This document shows, piece after piece, positions 11,679-22,110 of a stretch of DNA of 64,000 nt (position 1 is its first letter; the number at the start of each line of letters is the position of its first letter). Source of the DNA: Sipunculus nudus (lineage: Eukaryota; Annelida; Sipuncula; Golfingiida; Sipunculidae); the NCBI GenBank assembly GCA_026874595.1, contig CM049309.1, positions 48,468,079-48,532,078 of the forward strand, in the 5' to 3' direction. Under the pieces are notes generated by a model that saw nothing but the letters and a program-made list of their open reading frames with translations, was not told the origin of the DNA and ran no database searches. The position numbers and the translations under genes were made by a program.

Positions 11679-11891
11679 TTGAATCAATCAAATAATGTAA
11701 CCAAAATGTCCACTACAGCTTGCGAATACAAATATTTTACATTTGATGAAAGTCATCTGTCTGGACTTACAGGAGTGGAATCCATCTTTGACATCCCGCA
11801 AAGACGTAACAATAATTCAGTTGTTCAGATCAAAATAAGACCAAGTATTGACATATATGAGAACTGCGTATATAATAGCAATTTAGAATAA
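11679..11891 (+). CDS. Candidate C-terminal exon with tyrosine motifs (weak)
   Basis: The frame to TAA at 11889-11891 encodes a polar tail with several Tyr-containing motifs: CEYKYFTFDESHLSG, IFDIPQRR, and near the end DIYENCVYN. These look like a phosphotyrosine-docking cytoplasmic tail such as those of scavenger or adhesion receptors. Transmembrane and extracellular exons were not identified, and the true 5' border of the exon is unknown because the (AT)n tract lies immediately upstream. The family is not recognised. Confidence 0.25.
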   Translation: MNQSNNVTKMSTTACEYKYFTFDESHLSGLTGVESIFDIPQRRNNNSVVQIKIRPSIDIYENCVYNSNLE

Positions 11892-12445
11892 TCGGAGAAA
11901 GGGCATGAAGTGGGTCGAGGCTTTTTTCTATAGTATCTCCTTTATTTTTATATGATAATAGCTATGTAACATACAAGACATCTATCAATTCAGTAATATA
12001 AATCAGCCAGTCTTTTGTAATATTCTGATAATTTTTCAACATGTCATTCGTCAAGGTCTTTTTCACATGACAGAGGTAAAGTACAAGTACCAGTCATTGA
12101 TATCGAGGCTTATTATGACTCGAGCCGATCATCACTGCTTCAGTGCTCTTCACTACATTTTAAAAAGGATTTATCTGCCAACTTTCCTCAGACTTGCCGA
12201 ATGATTGACTTAACGTCTGATCAAAAACAATTTTCTTAGAATGGTCGGGAAATGCAAGACATATGAACGTCTTGAAAATACTCAGATATATTAATTTTAT
12301 TTGCCAGTTTCAAAATACCCACTGAATCCTCCTACAAAAATTAAAACCGTTTTGTTTTTTCTTGTTAGGCTTCTATTCAAATATTCTGAAATAAGGTGCG
12401 CAGAAGGTAAGATAATATTTAATCCTGAAGGAAATAGCATTTTGT

Positions 12446-12447
<2 letters not shown>
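11892..12447. other. Non-coding spacer
   Basis: No gene, repeat family or RNA seen. Confidence 0.5.

Positions 12448-12500
<53 letters not shown>
12448..12500. repeat. (AT)n microsatellite bordering a Penelope-like fragment
   Basis: Pure AT alternation ending exactly where the Penelope-like end sequence begins. Confidence 0.95.
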
Positions 12501-12502
<2 letters not shown>

Positions 12503-12740
12503 CCGTGTTAGTCTGTAGTTGAAGCGTAGGTTAAGATAAAGAGTGACGCCTTTTAAATAGATAAACTTGTTTTTTAACACACGAGCTTTCGAAGCACACA
12601 GGCTTCTTCGTCAGGTGGTTAAACACAAGAAACGTGTATGACGACCAAAAGTAAGTAGCACCAGTAAGGCAATAGTAAAACTCTGAACTTGATATGATCA
12701 CATGTGTTATCAATAAGAGGCCTATTATATAAAACAATAA
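12501..12740 (+). mobile_element. Fragment of a Penelope-like element end
   Basis: Starting at the edge of the (AT)n tract, it reads GCCGTGTTAGTCTGTAGTTG, then GGTTAAGATAAA, GTGACGCC and ACACACGAGCTTTCGAAG. The same string of motifs occurs at the outer end of the Penelope-like composite (47033-47185). A small hairpin follows (GAAGC 12591-12595 with GCTTC 12602-12606). Only the first 100 bp can be matched; the right edge is a guess. The fragment sits just downstream of the poly(A) signal of the minus-strand cyclase gene. Confidence 0.55.
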
Positions 12741-12764
12741 CACAGCCGAATTACGTCTGAAGGC

Positions 12765-12770
12765 TTTATT
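12765..12770 (-). promoter_or_regulatory. Poly(A) signal AATAAA for the minus-strand cyclase gene
   Basis: TTTATT on the plus strand gives AATAAA on the minus strand, 19 nt after the stop codon. This spacing is short but usable. Confidence 0.5.
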
Positions 12771-12789
12771 TAAACAAAACTACTACTTT

Positions 12790-12970
12790 TTACTTTAGCA
12801 CGATTTCTGTGGCAATACTTATAATCATCGACCAGATGGCTGCACCGGGAAACAGCTGAGGCGCAGTGCTCACGGTCGCCATCATTCGAGGAACCCGTAT
12901 CCAACAATCATTGGTATTGGTTCTGCACCCTGTGGAACGCTGTGGCCGACAAAATACTTCACGAGTGTCA
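12790..12970 (-). CDS. Paralogue 1 exon 9: Cys-rich end and GPI-like tail
   Basis: Acceptor CCTACAG|TGAC; stop TAA at 12792-12790. Encodes DTREVFCRPQRSTGC, NDCWIRVPR and a hydrophobic tail (AAIWSMIISIATEIV). Confidence 0.85.
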
Positions 12971-14141
12971 CTGTAGGATACATATACCATAGGAATAAAA
13001 AAGTTTAACGGGGAAATATACTAACATACACACACAAAAATGATCTTTCCTGGATAAGGCTTATGTGGATAGTTATTTAAAAAAAAAACTTGTATCATGT
13101 CATTTTTTGATGTGAGAATATCCTCCCTAGAAATATCATAGCATGGTTGATATACAGTAAATCACGCGAAAATAAGCAACACACAACTCATTCTAGCTGC
13201 AAATATTACATTAACTATAAATTGTTACGAGATGTACAGAAACGTAAAGGAGATATAAAACACCTATGCAATGAAGATTTATACATTCATATATTGATAA
13301 GCTATTGTATCACCGTGAAATTAATTAAAGGAGCTTAAAAGCTACGCAACATCGAGCAAAAAAGATTAATCCTGTTCAACCAGGAAGGCCATGTTGACGT
13401 CACCTTAATTTTTATTCATAAGAGGTGAATATGTATAATTATATTCATAATATATGAAGGCTTTGTTGATACGCACTCAAGATTATCAATACACTGGTAT
13501 CCTTTGAGGTGGTAGGTGTTAGTAATCAAGTCCTCCAGTCTTTCCAGTGATCCCTGCCCACAACGTTCTCTGAGAAGCAATATGACAACTGTTAAAACAT
13601 GTGGATCTTCATCATGCCGTGGTGCGTCCATGCTTGATTTTAACGGATACTTTGATAAATAAATTACAAGAGAAGATTGTGGGAACTTAAAATTCATGAC
13701 CATCTCTATTGTTGTTAACTGTATAAATATAACTGATTCGTCAATAAAGCGCTCGGATATATTATGTTATATTAGGTTTATCGGAAACCACCGCATGTAG
13801 CTCCAAAACAAATCCTGTTTAACCTACTCTGGTGAGTGGTCGTCATTGCCAACGACATATACGGTCACCCCGGTAACCAATTCACTGTTTAAACTTGGCA
13901 GCTCATCCCGAGCAAAGATCCTGAAATTACAATCGTATAATCATTTTAGGATATATACGTAATTTTACAACACTTATTGATGCATGTCAACATTTTAACT
14001 ATATCCCAACTTCTGCACGCTTTACTTTAAAAAGTACCATATATCAAATATTGGAACAACATTGCAAGAAAAAGTCATGATAATTTAATGTTTGAATCTG
14101 TTTATTACCAGTTTACCTACAGTTTGTTAACGGAAAAGTAA

Positions 14142-14196
<55 letters not shown>

Positions 14197-15533
14197 TTAC
14201 GTCTCCTCATAGAAAACTTGTTCATACAACCCATCCAGAAGAATCCGCACTTGTCCTCTAGCCAGAGTCGCGTACTTAACATAGAGAGAATCCATTGTGA
14301 CCTAATTATTTCTATGGTGCATGATAAATATATCTTCTCTTAGGTATTACCTTATCGATAAACAAAAAATATAAAAATGGTTCGAAACAATTTATCAATA
14401 TCAGTTGAACATACCTCTCTAGATACACGGCGCCAAAACGCTCTTTCTGTGGTGCTTGTTGGTTCATTTTCGTTTTGTATTACATAACCATACCCATTTT
14501 CGTTGTTAGGATCAGATATCCAATGGGTACCATTGACTGGCAAACCTGCTCGTAAATAATATCTCAAACATACGACTGGGATGATATTATATTTCCTTTT
14601 ATAGTAATCTCTTTGTGTCTATGTGTCAATTTGGAAAGGAATGATAAATTCCTACGAACTATTGCTCGTCTTATAGCAAACACAAGGGGAAACTAATTAG
14701 CTAAAATTATTATCCGATTACTAACCTAGCATAGTCTTGGATATCGACACATAATCCTCTTTGATGCCACATTCCCTCAGGCCCGAATAAAAGGTTACCT
14801 ATATAATATCACATCGAAGACATGTAGATAAACGTTTATATTCACACAAATACATGTACATTATCATATGGCATAATTGCAATAAGCCTCTGGGTAAAGA
14901 CGTTCACCGCGCAACCCCTCTGGAAACAGATAACATCTGTTTTCAGATACCGAGGTAATAATGGATTAATAAACTTAATCATTCATTATATCATTTAAAA
15001 GATGGAAAGAGAGGACATTCAGGACGTGGTTGTCGGGTGGACAAGGACAGGGGTATCAATACAGGGGGATATATATCTCCTAACTATTAGCAACAGGTGA
15101 TGATCAATGTATGTCATGCCCGTGCTATTCAGAGAAAAAAATTAAGAATGATAGACTTGATCCCATTTCTCCACATTTCATTTCTCTATAAAATAATAGA
15201 TATTTTAGCCTTGTTTAATCTTAATAAAACCTTTCTTCAAACATAATAATATCTATTTTTATCTTATACTTAGCTATAATATTTAAATGGGTCACAAAGA
15301 CAATATATATATACATGATGTATATATATATATTTATGTGTGTGTGTATGTCTAGATTTAAAATAAACTAATCCTTAGCTATAATATATTTGAAATGGGT
15401 CACCCAGACAATATATATATGTGTGTGTATTTATAGCTAGATAGAAAAATGTGATATTTCAATAATAATATTATACAAGGCGTTCACCCAATCCACGAAG
15501 ATAACTGGACGAAGACGCAGAACAGCTCTCATC

Positions 15534-15585
<52 letters not shown>

Positions 15586-17283
15586 AATCTATATTGAAAA
15601 AGCAAGTAATAACGACACTTATAAAGCATTCTACAAGAGTGTTGATTTTAATGTTTTCTTCATGCAACATTTCCCAATACAGCCGTATATATCGGTCTAT
15701 TTCCCAAATGATGCGAACATTTTAAAAAATATTTTCCTCATCAAAATTAAATCATGTTATGTTATTCCATCTGAAATACCGTCACTTGTAATTTTTCCCT
15801 TCATAAAAAGATATACTAACCAGATAATTAAAATGAAATATGTTTGACCATTTGTATTCTTCAAGATATTAGGTCCAGGTCAAAACTAAATATCATTTGT
15901 AATTGTTATTGAAACCAAAAGGTAAATTATTCAATCCCCAATATAAGAGATCTAGCGCAAACAGGGAAGAAAAAAGAATTCGAGGTGAATGAAGAAAGCC
16001 AAATGATACAGAAAAAAAAACAAAATTAATCATCAAACTATATATACCTCGTCATAAATTCTCGAGGGAGAACAACAGAAATGTTCCTTTAAAATTAAAG
16101 AAATGTGAATATAATTTTCTTTTCTTAGATTATTCTCTTTTAAGGTGTATTAAATAAAAAATCATACATAATCCTCAGGTAGACTGTGGCTGGCTGCTCC
16201 GGCATAATCATCGTAGTCAGGCTGATCAATGTCTTTGTCCTCCTTGTTACAAAAACCATCACGGAATTTTCTCCAGAGGTCCTGACACTTTCCTCCATCA
16301 CTGCTCAGTGTGTCGTTTTGAATACAAAATTAACCATTACAATTTTAACGACGTCTATGTTACGAAGCGCATATTCGAAAAAAAAATAAAGATGTTGAGC
16401 AACAGAGATACAAATATTTGAATTTGCAAGATTTTTAGTCGTCCGTATTTTTGTTACTTAATTTTTTTTGGTACGGTGTTGGTTGTAAAATGTCTAATGT
16501 GGAATTTTAATTGTTTAACCCTATTCTTGAGTTCTAGGATGTAATGTATGTCATGGACAGGGGGGTACCTTTTCGTAAGATTATCTGCGTTGTCTGTTTT
16601 GTCAATGATACATAACATTAAACTACATGCAAAATTATAGTTGAAAATATTAAGTCTGTATAAAATATCGCTTCACTGACCAGTAACAAAATTTCATTTT
16701 TATTCTACATATGACTTACTGGGTAGCAAGGGTTATCTATGACTTCATCTGCCAAACACTCTCTGATTTTGATGCATGTCATGTAAGTCCTTTTTAGATG
16801 ATAAATTATTATCGCTAACTCCAATACAATTTTAGTAGTAGTAAAACCAAAATTTATAAGAACTGATGATTTGAATTATTCGATCTTTAACATGAAGTGT
16901 ATATGACCTAGCAAGTAGATAATTTGCCTTCTCGAGGATTATATAAATATATAAATATTTTTATTCAAAGATTAGTTTATTTTAAATATGTACACATTTG
17001 AATGATTATAAACTTAATCATAGGATATATCCAACCACTTGTTTATCTTGGTTTCGAAGCTCGAACGCTGATATGCCTGCCCCTTTTCCTTGCTTAGGTT
17101 GCCTCTATTAAAAATGATGAAACATTTATATATGCTAAGTTCTGGAATAATGTCTTACCTTTCAAGGAACCCGCATCGCCCTAAAAACGGACTTGTAAAG
17201 GGCCCATTATCACAGTCTGGTTGGGCCTTGACAACACATACAAGAAGCAGGATGACAAGGGTGACTGTCCAAGCTGTCTTCAT
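12790..17283 (-). CDS. ADP-ribosyl cyclase / CD38-BST1 family protein, paralogue 1 (nine coding exons)
   Basis: Joining nine exons gives 319 codons with consistent phases. The protein has a signal peptide (MKTAWTVTLVILLLVCVVKA), the family's FLGRC start and CQDLWRKFRDGF. It goes on with VTFYSGLRECGIK, SISKTMLG, THWISDP, RAFWRRVSRE, YATLARGQVRILLDG and RDELPSL, then a Cys-rich C-terminus and a hydrophobic tail fitting a GPI-anchor signal. Family members turn NAD into cyclic ADP-ribose/ADP-ribose (or NAADP by base exchange) at the cell surface. Of the four active-site positions of human CD38 (W125, E146, W189, E226), the last two are kept (W167, E204). The first two are Tyr109 and Ser125. Cyclase or hydrolase activity is therefore uncertain. 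The ATG follows a possible acceptor (ATATACAG), so a 5' UTR exon may lie further upstream. Confidence 0.88.
13477..13569 (-). CDS. Paralogue 1 exon 8
   Basis: Acceptor TTCTCAG|AGAA, donor CTTGA|GTGCGT (chosen by phase and by match to paralogue 2). Encodes ERCGQGSLERLEDLI to CIDNL. Confidence 0.8.
13828..13920 (-). CDS. Paralogue 1 exon 7: catalytic Glu exon
   Basis: Acceptor TTTCAG|GATC, donor CAGA|GTAGGT. Encodes IFARDELPSLNS and GVTVYVVGND; the Glu of DELPSL aligns with CD38 E226 (E179 of the Aplysia enzyme). Confidence 0.85.
14141..14195. repeat. (AT)n microsatellite abutting a splice donor
   Basis: Lies in intron 6 of paralogue 1 and runs directly into the GTAAGT of exon 6. Confidence 0.95.
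14201..14274 (-). CDS. Paralogue 1 exon 6
   Basis: 74 bp, identical in length to paralogue 2 exon 5. Encodes YATLARGQVRILLDG. The donor GAC|GTAAGTAT runs directly into the (AT)n tract 14141-14195. Confidence 0.88.
14415..14545 (-). CDS. Paralogue 1 exon 5: FWRRVS exon
   Basis: Acceptor GAGCAG|GTTT, donor AGAG|GTATGT. Encodes LPVNGTHWISDP to FWRRVSRE; the Trp aligns with CD38 W189. The WC of the family's WCG is WI here. Confidence 0.88.
14726..14798 (-). CDS. Paralogue 1 exon 4: altered active-site segment
   Basis: 73 bp, the same length as paralogue 2 exon 3. Encodes VTFYSGLRECGIK and VSISKTML. This aligns with the CD38 segment holding W125 and TLED E146, here Tyr and Ser. Confidence 0.85.
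15272..15430. repeat. Direct duplication of about 105 bp in intron 3 of paralogue 1
   Basis: TAGCTATAATAT followed by AATGGGTCAC and AGACAATATATATA occurs near 15272 and again near 15377, with TG/TA tracts between. Confidence 0.75.
15534..15585. repeat. (AT)n(GT)n microsatellite
   Basis: AT alternation passing into GT; intron 3 of paralogue 1. Confidence 0.95.
16168..16287 (-). CDS. Paralogue 1 exon 3
   Basis: Exactly 40 codons, from CQDLWRKFRDGF to SHSLPEDY; donor TTAT|GTATGA. The acceptor (GGAAAG|TGT) has a poor pyrimidine tract. It was chosen because it is in phase 0 and keeps the conserved Cys. Confidence 0.75.
16720..16789 (-). CDS. Paralogue 1 exon 2: short Cys-rich exon
   Basis: Acceptor AAAAAG|GACT, donor CCCA|GTAAGT; the phase fits exon 1. 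Encodes TYMTCIKIRECLADEV then DNPCYP. No counterpart was found in paralogue 2. Confidence 0.75.
17159..17283 (-). CDS. Paralogue 1 exon 1: signal peptide and FLGRC motif
   Basis: ATG at 17283-17281; donor AAAG|GTAAGA. 41 codons plus 2 nt. Confidence 0.85.
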
Positions 17284-17315
17284 TGTTCCTGTATATATTG
17301 ATATAATTGTGCTTG

Positions 17316-17317
<2 letters not shown>

Positions 17318-17392
<75 letters not shown>
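17318..17392. repeat. Long (AT)n just upstream of the paralogue 1 start codon
   Basis: About 37 AT units ending 35 nt from the ATG. It lies in the 5' UTR, promoter or a first intron. Confidence 0.95.
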
Positions 17393-17396
<4 letters not shown>

Positions 17397-18369
17397 ACTC
17401 CCGTTTATTCGCCGATTTAGAGGTGACAATGGCGGTAGACGAGGGTAGCGGTTCATCAAGGTTGTCGGTGAAAAGAAATAGATAAGGGATATCGTACGCT
17501 CTTTACACAGCGCTTTAACTATAGGCCTATACTCCCTATATCGTAAGCGCTGTTTATTATGACCTCGTATCCTGAATTGCTACACCAGGGGGGAGCACTG
17601 TATTTTTGTCCAATTAGATGAGACCTTGTGCTGGAAAACACGGCCAAGCGATGAATACACGTAGCCAATCATGTTCTTTCGTTTTGAGTGACAGCTCATC
17701 GCCCCGGTAACCATCTGAACAGGCCACAGGCTCAAAGAGAATTGCCCCAGACGTGGTATGCTTAGAGCCTTTGGCCCATAGGATGTCCGGCCGGTGAGCT
17801 GTAATTCACACGAAACGTAACTACAAAGGCTGCGATCATACCTCGCTGGCTGGCTTTAGTTCTGCAGACAATAGATACGTGGCTACGCTAACACAGTCAT
17901 AATGTCATAATCGAATCGGTCGCTGATGCGAGAATACAGAGGGGGTAATTAAAATTTGACCGTTACTCTCTCACCAAGCGGCGCTTGAAGCGCAGCTATG
18001 GGCGGAGCCAGGATGCCTGTCGAGTGTTTGTTTATTGGCATCTGGTTGGCTGCTTGTCACATCATACGCACTTTTTTTTCAGCGGACAGCGAACCGCCAT
18101 CTGGTGTCTAAATATATCATAAATGGTCAAAGCTGGCAGCGTGAAAATCAGTTGCTTCTTTAGAAGCGCAAGATTTTCACTGCCTCGGGAACTTGGGAAA
18201 ATCGGGAATTTGTGAATTGTTGGCGAATGGTGAGTTTGGCGTATAAACGGGCAGCAAATAAACGAGAGTAGAATATATATATATAGAGAGAAATTGTATG
18301 GTTGATAACGGTACACATTAAAGAAGTTTTATGTTGTGTGGAGAATCCTTGGTTAAGAAATGGTTAAAG
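17393..18369. other. Upstream region of paralogue 1
   Basis: Unique-looking, less AT-rich than its surroundings. No exon identified; may contain the promoter and a 5' UTR exon of paralogue 1. Confidence 0.35.
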
Positions 18370-18493
18370 GTTATCCCACAGGCACCTGTCGTATCAACTG
18401 AGTCTTTCAGGGAGTACAGGGAGGGTCAGGGTTCCTCGGCATGTGTACTCTCGCAAAGACTCACTTGATACGACAGGTGCCTGTGGGTTATCC
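18370..18493. repeat. Long hairpin (inverted repeat, arms about 48 bp)
   Basis: The left arm (about 18370-18417) contains CCCACAGGCACCTGTCGTAT. The right arm (about 18443-18493) contains its reverse complement ATACGACAGGTGCCTGTGGG. The arms match for nearly 50 bp with a few mismatches, around a loop of about 25 bp. It could be a foldback MITE or a structured RNA precursor. Confidence 0.85.
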
Positions 18494-20040
18494 GGTACGT
18501 TTGTTGCTTATCTATATAATTTATACGGAGTTGGGTTTTTTTCTAGACCACGGTTTACTTGCTTCCGTTCTGATTTGACTCAACAAATTCGGCAGACGTA
18601 TCGGTGGTGTGCTCTTCTAGGACAAGTTTGTTTTATTTTGTGGGATTATGCCCTATTAAGCTGAAAAATTTTAATATTTCCCCATTAGGTGCCCCTATTT
18701 TTTGTGCTGCAAGGTCCTCCACGCCTGTGACGCTTTTTCAGGAGGCGCCTCGGGGATTTTCACTGGCCTGTTAAGACCGTGGCCAGAGCGCATGTCCTAC
18801 CCAAAAGGCATTTCCGTGCAATACGCGATCACGCGGGTCCACTATAATCCCCATTGACCCCCCATATCCACTGTAACGCCTCTAAAGGAATTTCCCTTCT
18901 CAAAAGGAAGTAAAGATTTTTAATCCAAAGACCACATGAGTCCGCTTTCAATGCGAGGTATTTTCAGTTTGATCAATACTGGATACTAAGTCCAGTAATG
19001 TGACCACCGTTTGACAATTTTTTTTTATGGGTAACAGGTATGTTGATTTTAATACATTCAAAACTATCTTTCCATGATAATCATGCTTTCAAAAATTCGA
19101 CCAAGTCATGTGTTTTATGAAGTTTTTTTTTTACAAAGAAGCTCCACAACTTAATTATCATTCAGGTTGGGGGGGGGGTTCACATATATTTGTAAAGATC
19201 AGTTATCTTTAGGGACGCTAAAACATGAAAAAAATATCACCAGTACATCTTTAAATTGATAACAAACTAGAATCTGTTGTCAGGGCATACAGACTTCCAT
19301 TAGAATCTCCTTTAATATCAGTAATGTGTTCACGTGAATCCGTTTCATGTGTGAACACTGTCATGCTTCAGTAAACACGTACGAGATCACCTTGCGAGTG
19401 GCAGAATAAATAAATACGAATGAGTGGCTTCAACACGGGGACAAAGAAATGGTCCTTTTTCATAATGGTTTTTAAGAAAATATATGTTGTGATGATTCTT
19501 ATTACCCCCAAAATAAAATGGACTGTGGACAATGCAACGAACCATGGCTGAAGTTGTTTCTTTGCTAAATTCTTTCATCAAAATATATCAACCTGCTTTC
19601 TTTTTACCTGGGACAGTTGTCAATTTTGCATTAGACCTGCTTATTCCATGACAATTTACAGTACTTAAACCAAACATTTGTTGGAATATATTTTTCTCAA
19701 CTGACTACACTGAATAAACATCGTATTTTACAATGTCGCCTGAGCTTCAACTAATACAAAGCATCTTTCATATAATTTCACGGTAGAACGCTTCTTTATA
19801 CAATTGTTATATCTATGATATTTCCCAAGCAATGAAGCTGTGGAACCTATGTTGTTTATTGGGAAAAAAATATTGTTTGTGTGATTTCAGGAATGGAATA
19901 AATTTTCTTTCTATGTTGATTTTTTTGGGGAGCGTGTTCCTGGGGAACTCAGCAGAAGTAATCTTTATATCATATAGGTGAAACACATGACAAAAGTTCC
20001 TGCAAAACCTAAGAATTAAAATATGCGTCGTTTAGTTCCT
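18494..20040. other. Non-coding spacer
   Basis: Short G tract near 19170; no gene or known repeat recognised. Confidence 0.45.
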
Positions 20041-20235
20041 ATCAGCTCATTACAAAAATATACATAAGATAGAGCCGTGGATTTTCCACGGGAGCAGCAA
20101 GTCTATATATTAATAGCGTAAGGCGATTTTTGTAACTTTCCGTATCTCCTCTGATACCACCGTACGGATTGCCGTGATTTTCGACAAACATATGCTCCGG
20201 TCGTGTCCGAAAAGATTCCACCCAGTTAAGTTTTA
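20041..20235. repeat. Dispersed repeat fragments, including a Helitron-like 5' end
   Basis: 20041-20100 (AGCTCATTACAAAAA ... CCGTGGATTTTCCACGG) resembles 26565-26645. From 20102 TCTATATATTAATAGCGTA and TTTCCGTATCTCC match the short Helitron-like unit at 21482. No matching 3' end is nearby. Confidence 0.55.
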
Positions 20236-21481
20236 TTTGCAATATTTGCGTATTACGTGCATAATTAATAATTTTAATATTTGCTCCCCCGCGGGCGCCT
20301 CTTTTCTTTGTGTCCTCGGGTCCCGTAAGACAATGACCAAAGAGTGTGTGATGGCCGAACAGAGTTTTACTCGGGGGCCCTATCTGGGTTATTTGTACAT
20401 TTCGCGGTCACTGGCCCGAAATAATCCCCTTCTCAAAAGGGAGATATTTGAAAGAATTGTTTGACAGGCCTTCCTTTCACCGGGATATCGCACGAAGAGG
20501 GCTTCTACCTGCGGCCTGATATGCTTGAATGCACATGTACCGCGTCCAGGGCGTTTGACAAATGAGCGAGTCGCATGCGACTAAAATCGTGTCCCATGGT
20601 CAAACAAACCTGTCTTTATCGCATTTGGTTTGTCGCAACTGTCTTTCATGTGCGATCAAAGGAAGGCAACCATGAGGCAATACATGACACATACAAGCGT
20701 CAAACAGATGACGATAAGTAGTTTTGTCCTTTCAAATCAAGATTTATGCCTGTAAACCTAAATGATATTTCAGTAAAATATAACAAATAATTATGTTTTA
20801 ATTAAATTAATGTGGGATATGACCCCCCCCCCCCTCCCCCCATGCACACATGCACACAAAAATAATTGTCCTGGCGCCCGTGGTTAACGCTTTATTTTGC
20901 CTCCACCTTAAATGTCACTTTTATTGCATCAAATTCATTGTTGCAGTCTTTCAGTGATACATATATAGTAAGATGCATGTTGAGTGTTATAGACATGATG
21001 CTTCCCTACATTTATTCCCCTATGAACTTTAATACTCATATTTTGGTAATGGAAGTGTGGGCTTCCCCGATTTCACGTCATGAAGTGGAATCCCCTGTGC
21101 GTTTAACGGATGCGTTCATCGCAAAAGTCGAGCAGGACTCAAGGTCTGCGATAAACGATTGCATGCGTTGATCGCAGCTGATAATCGTTGCCGGAGGTAT
21201 GTGTCGTGTAATTGAAAATATAGTGTCCAAAAGTTTTACACGGATGCGATGAACGGATGCGATGATCGGATGCAAATAAACCTTGGATTATGTCACCAAT
21301 TTTTTACACGGTCGATTTTGTCTCAAGAAAATTCGGAGGGCAACTTAAAATAGCGATGTTCAACATAATATATTTTTATATAAAATTATTTCATTTATCA
21401 TATCAACTTCTCCGAAAACATCTCCGTCCAATCTCTTGGCTTCAATACGATGTTTATGCATATCACCCTACATATAATGTA
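20236..21481. other. Non-coding spacer
   Basis: C tract at 20823-20841. Around 21090-21270, several GGATGCGAT/GATCGCA motifs on both strands make weak hairpins. No gene seen. Confidence 0.4.
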
Positions 21482-21610
21482 TCTATATATTAATAGCGTA
21501 TCGCGATTTGTGTGATTTCCGTATCTCCCGATTTTCGGTGGATTTCCGATACCAACGTACGGATTGTTTCGTTCGTCCCAAACCGTGCGTAGCACGGGTA
21601 TTTGCTATTT
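21482..21610 (+). mobile_element. Short Helitron-like non-autonomous element
   Basis: Begins 5'-TCTATATATTAATAGCG and ends with a 6-bp hairpin (CCGTGC 21583-21588, GCACGG 21592-21597) about 10 nt before a CTA. Helitrons start with TC and end in a hairpin plus CTRR; here the last base departs from that (CTAT). About 128 bp, no coding capacity. Confidence 0.5.
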
Positions 21611-22110
21611 ATTACTTAATGACAAAGTACAAGTTGTGGGAAACCGTTGATTGAGAACGATGTTGCGGTCTGGAAAGGCACGGTCCACGAAGCGCATATT
21701 GTTCTTGTACAATAGTTTTTCGGTTTCAGGTGGTGTTTTGTCATGGGCATTTCCTGAACAGCATTATCTTAAAGGAACGGGTCTTCAAGGAACAAATCTG
21801 TAATAACGGCGATTATTATTATTCTTATTACTATTTTAATAATATAGGGGAAAAATCAAAATGTACTCAAGATCTTAAAAGAACCGTTCTTTTTTTCTAG
21901 CATAACCTTTAAAGTGATAATGGGATATTATAAAAAGATTATAATTTGACTGAAATCAGTTTCATATACAATTATTCATTTATATGATTTAAATTATAAT
22001 TAAATATCAAATTATGCGGAGTATTATTATTATTATTTTATAATTATTGTATCTGCCAAAACAGATACCACTGTAACCACTGGGCGGAATTTTTAAAAAT
22101 TCGGGATTAT
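21611..22110. other. Non-coding spacer, AT-rich
   Basis: Contains short ATT runs near 21820 and 22025. No gene seen. Confidence 0.45.

Noticed and set aside
12591-12606. Second hammerhead (CTGACGA ... GAAA on the minus strand near 12606)
   Set aside because: An extra base sits between the first core strand and stem II, and no stem I or cleavage triplet could be placed.
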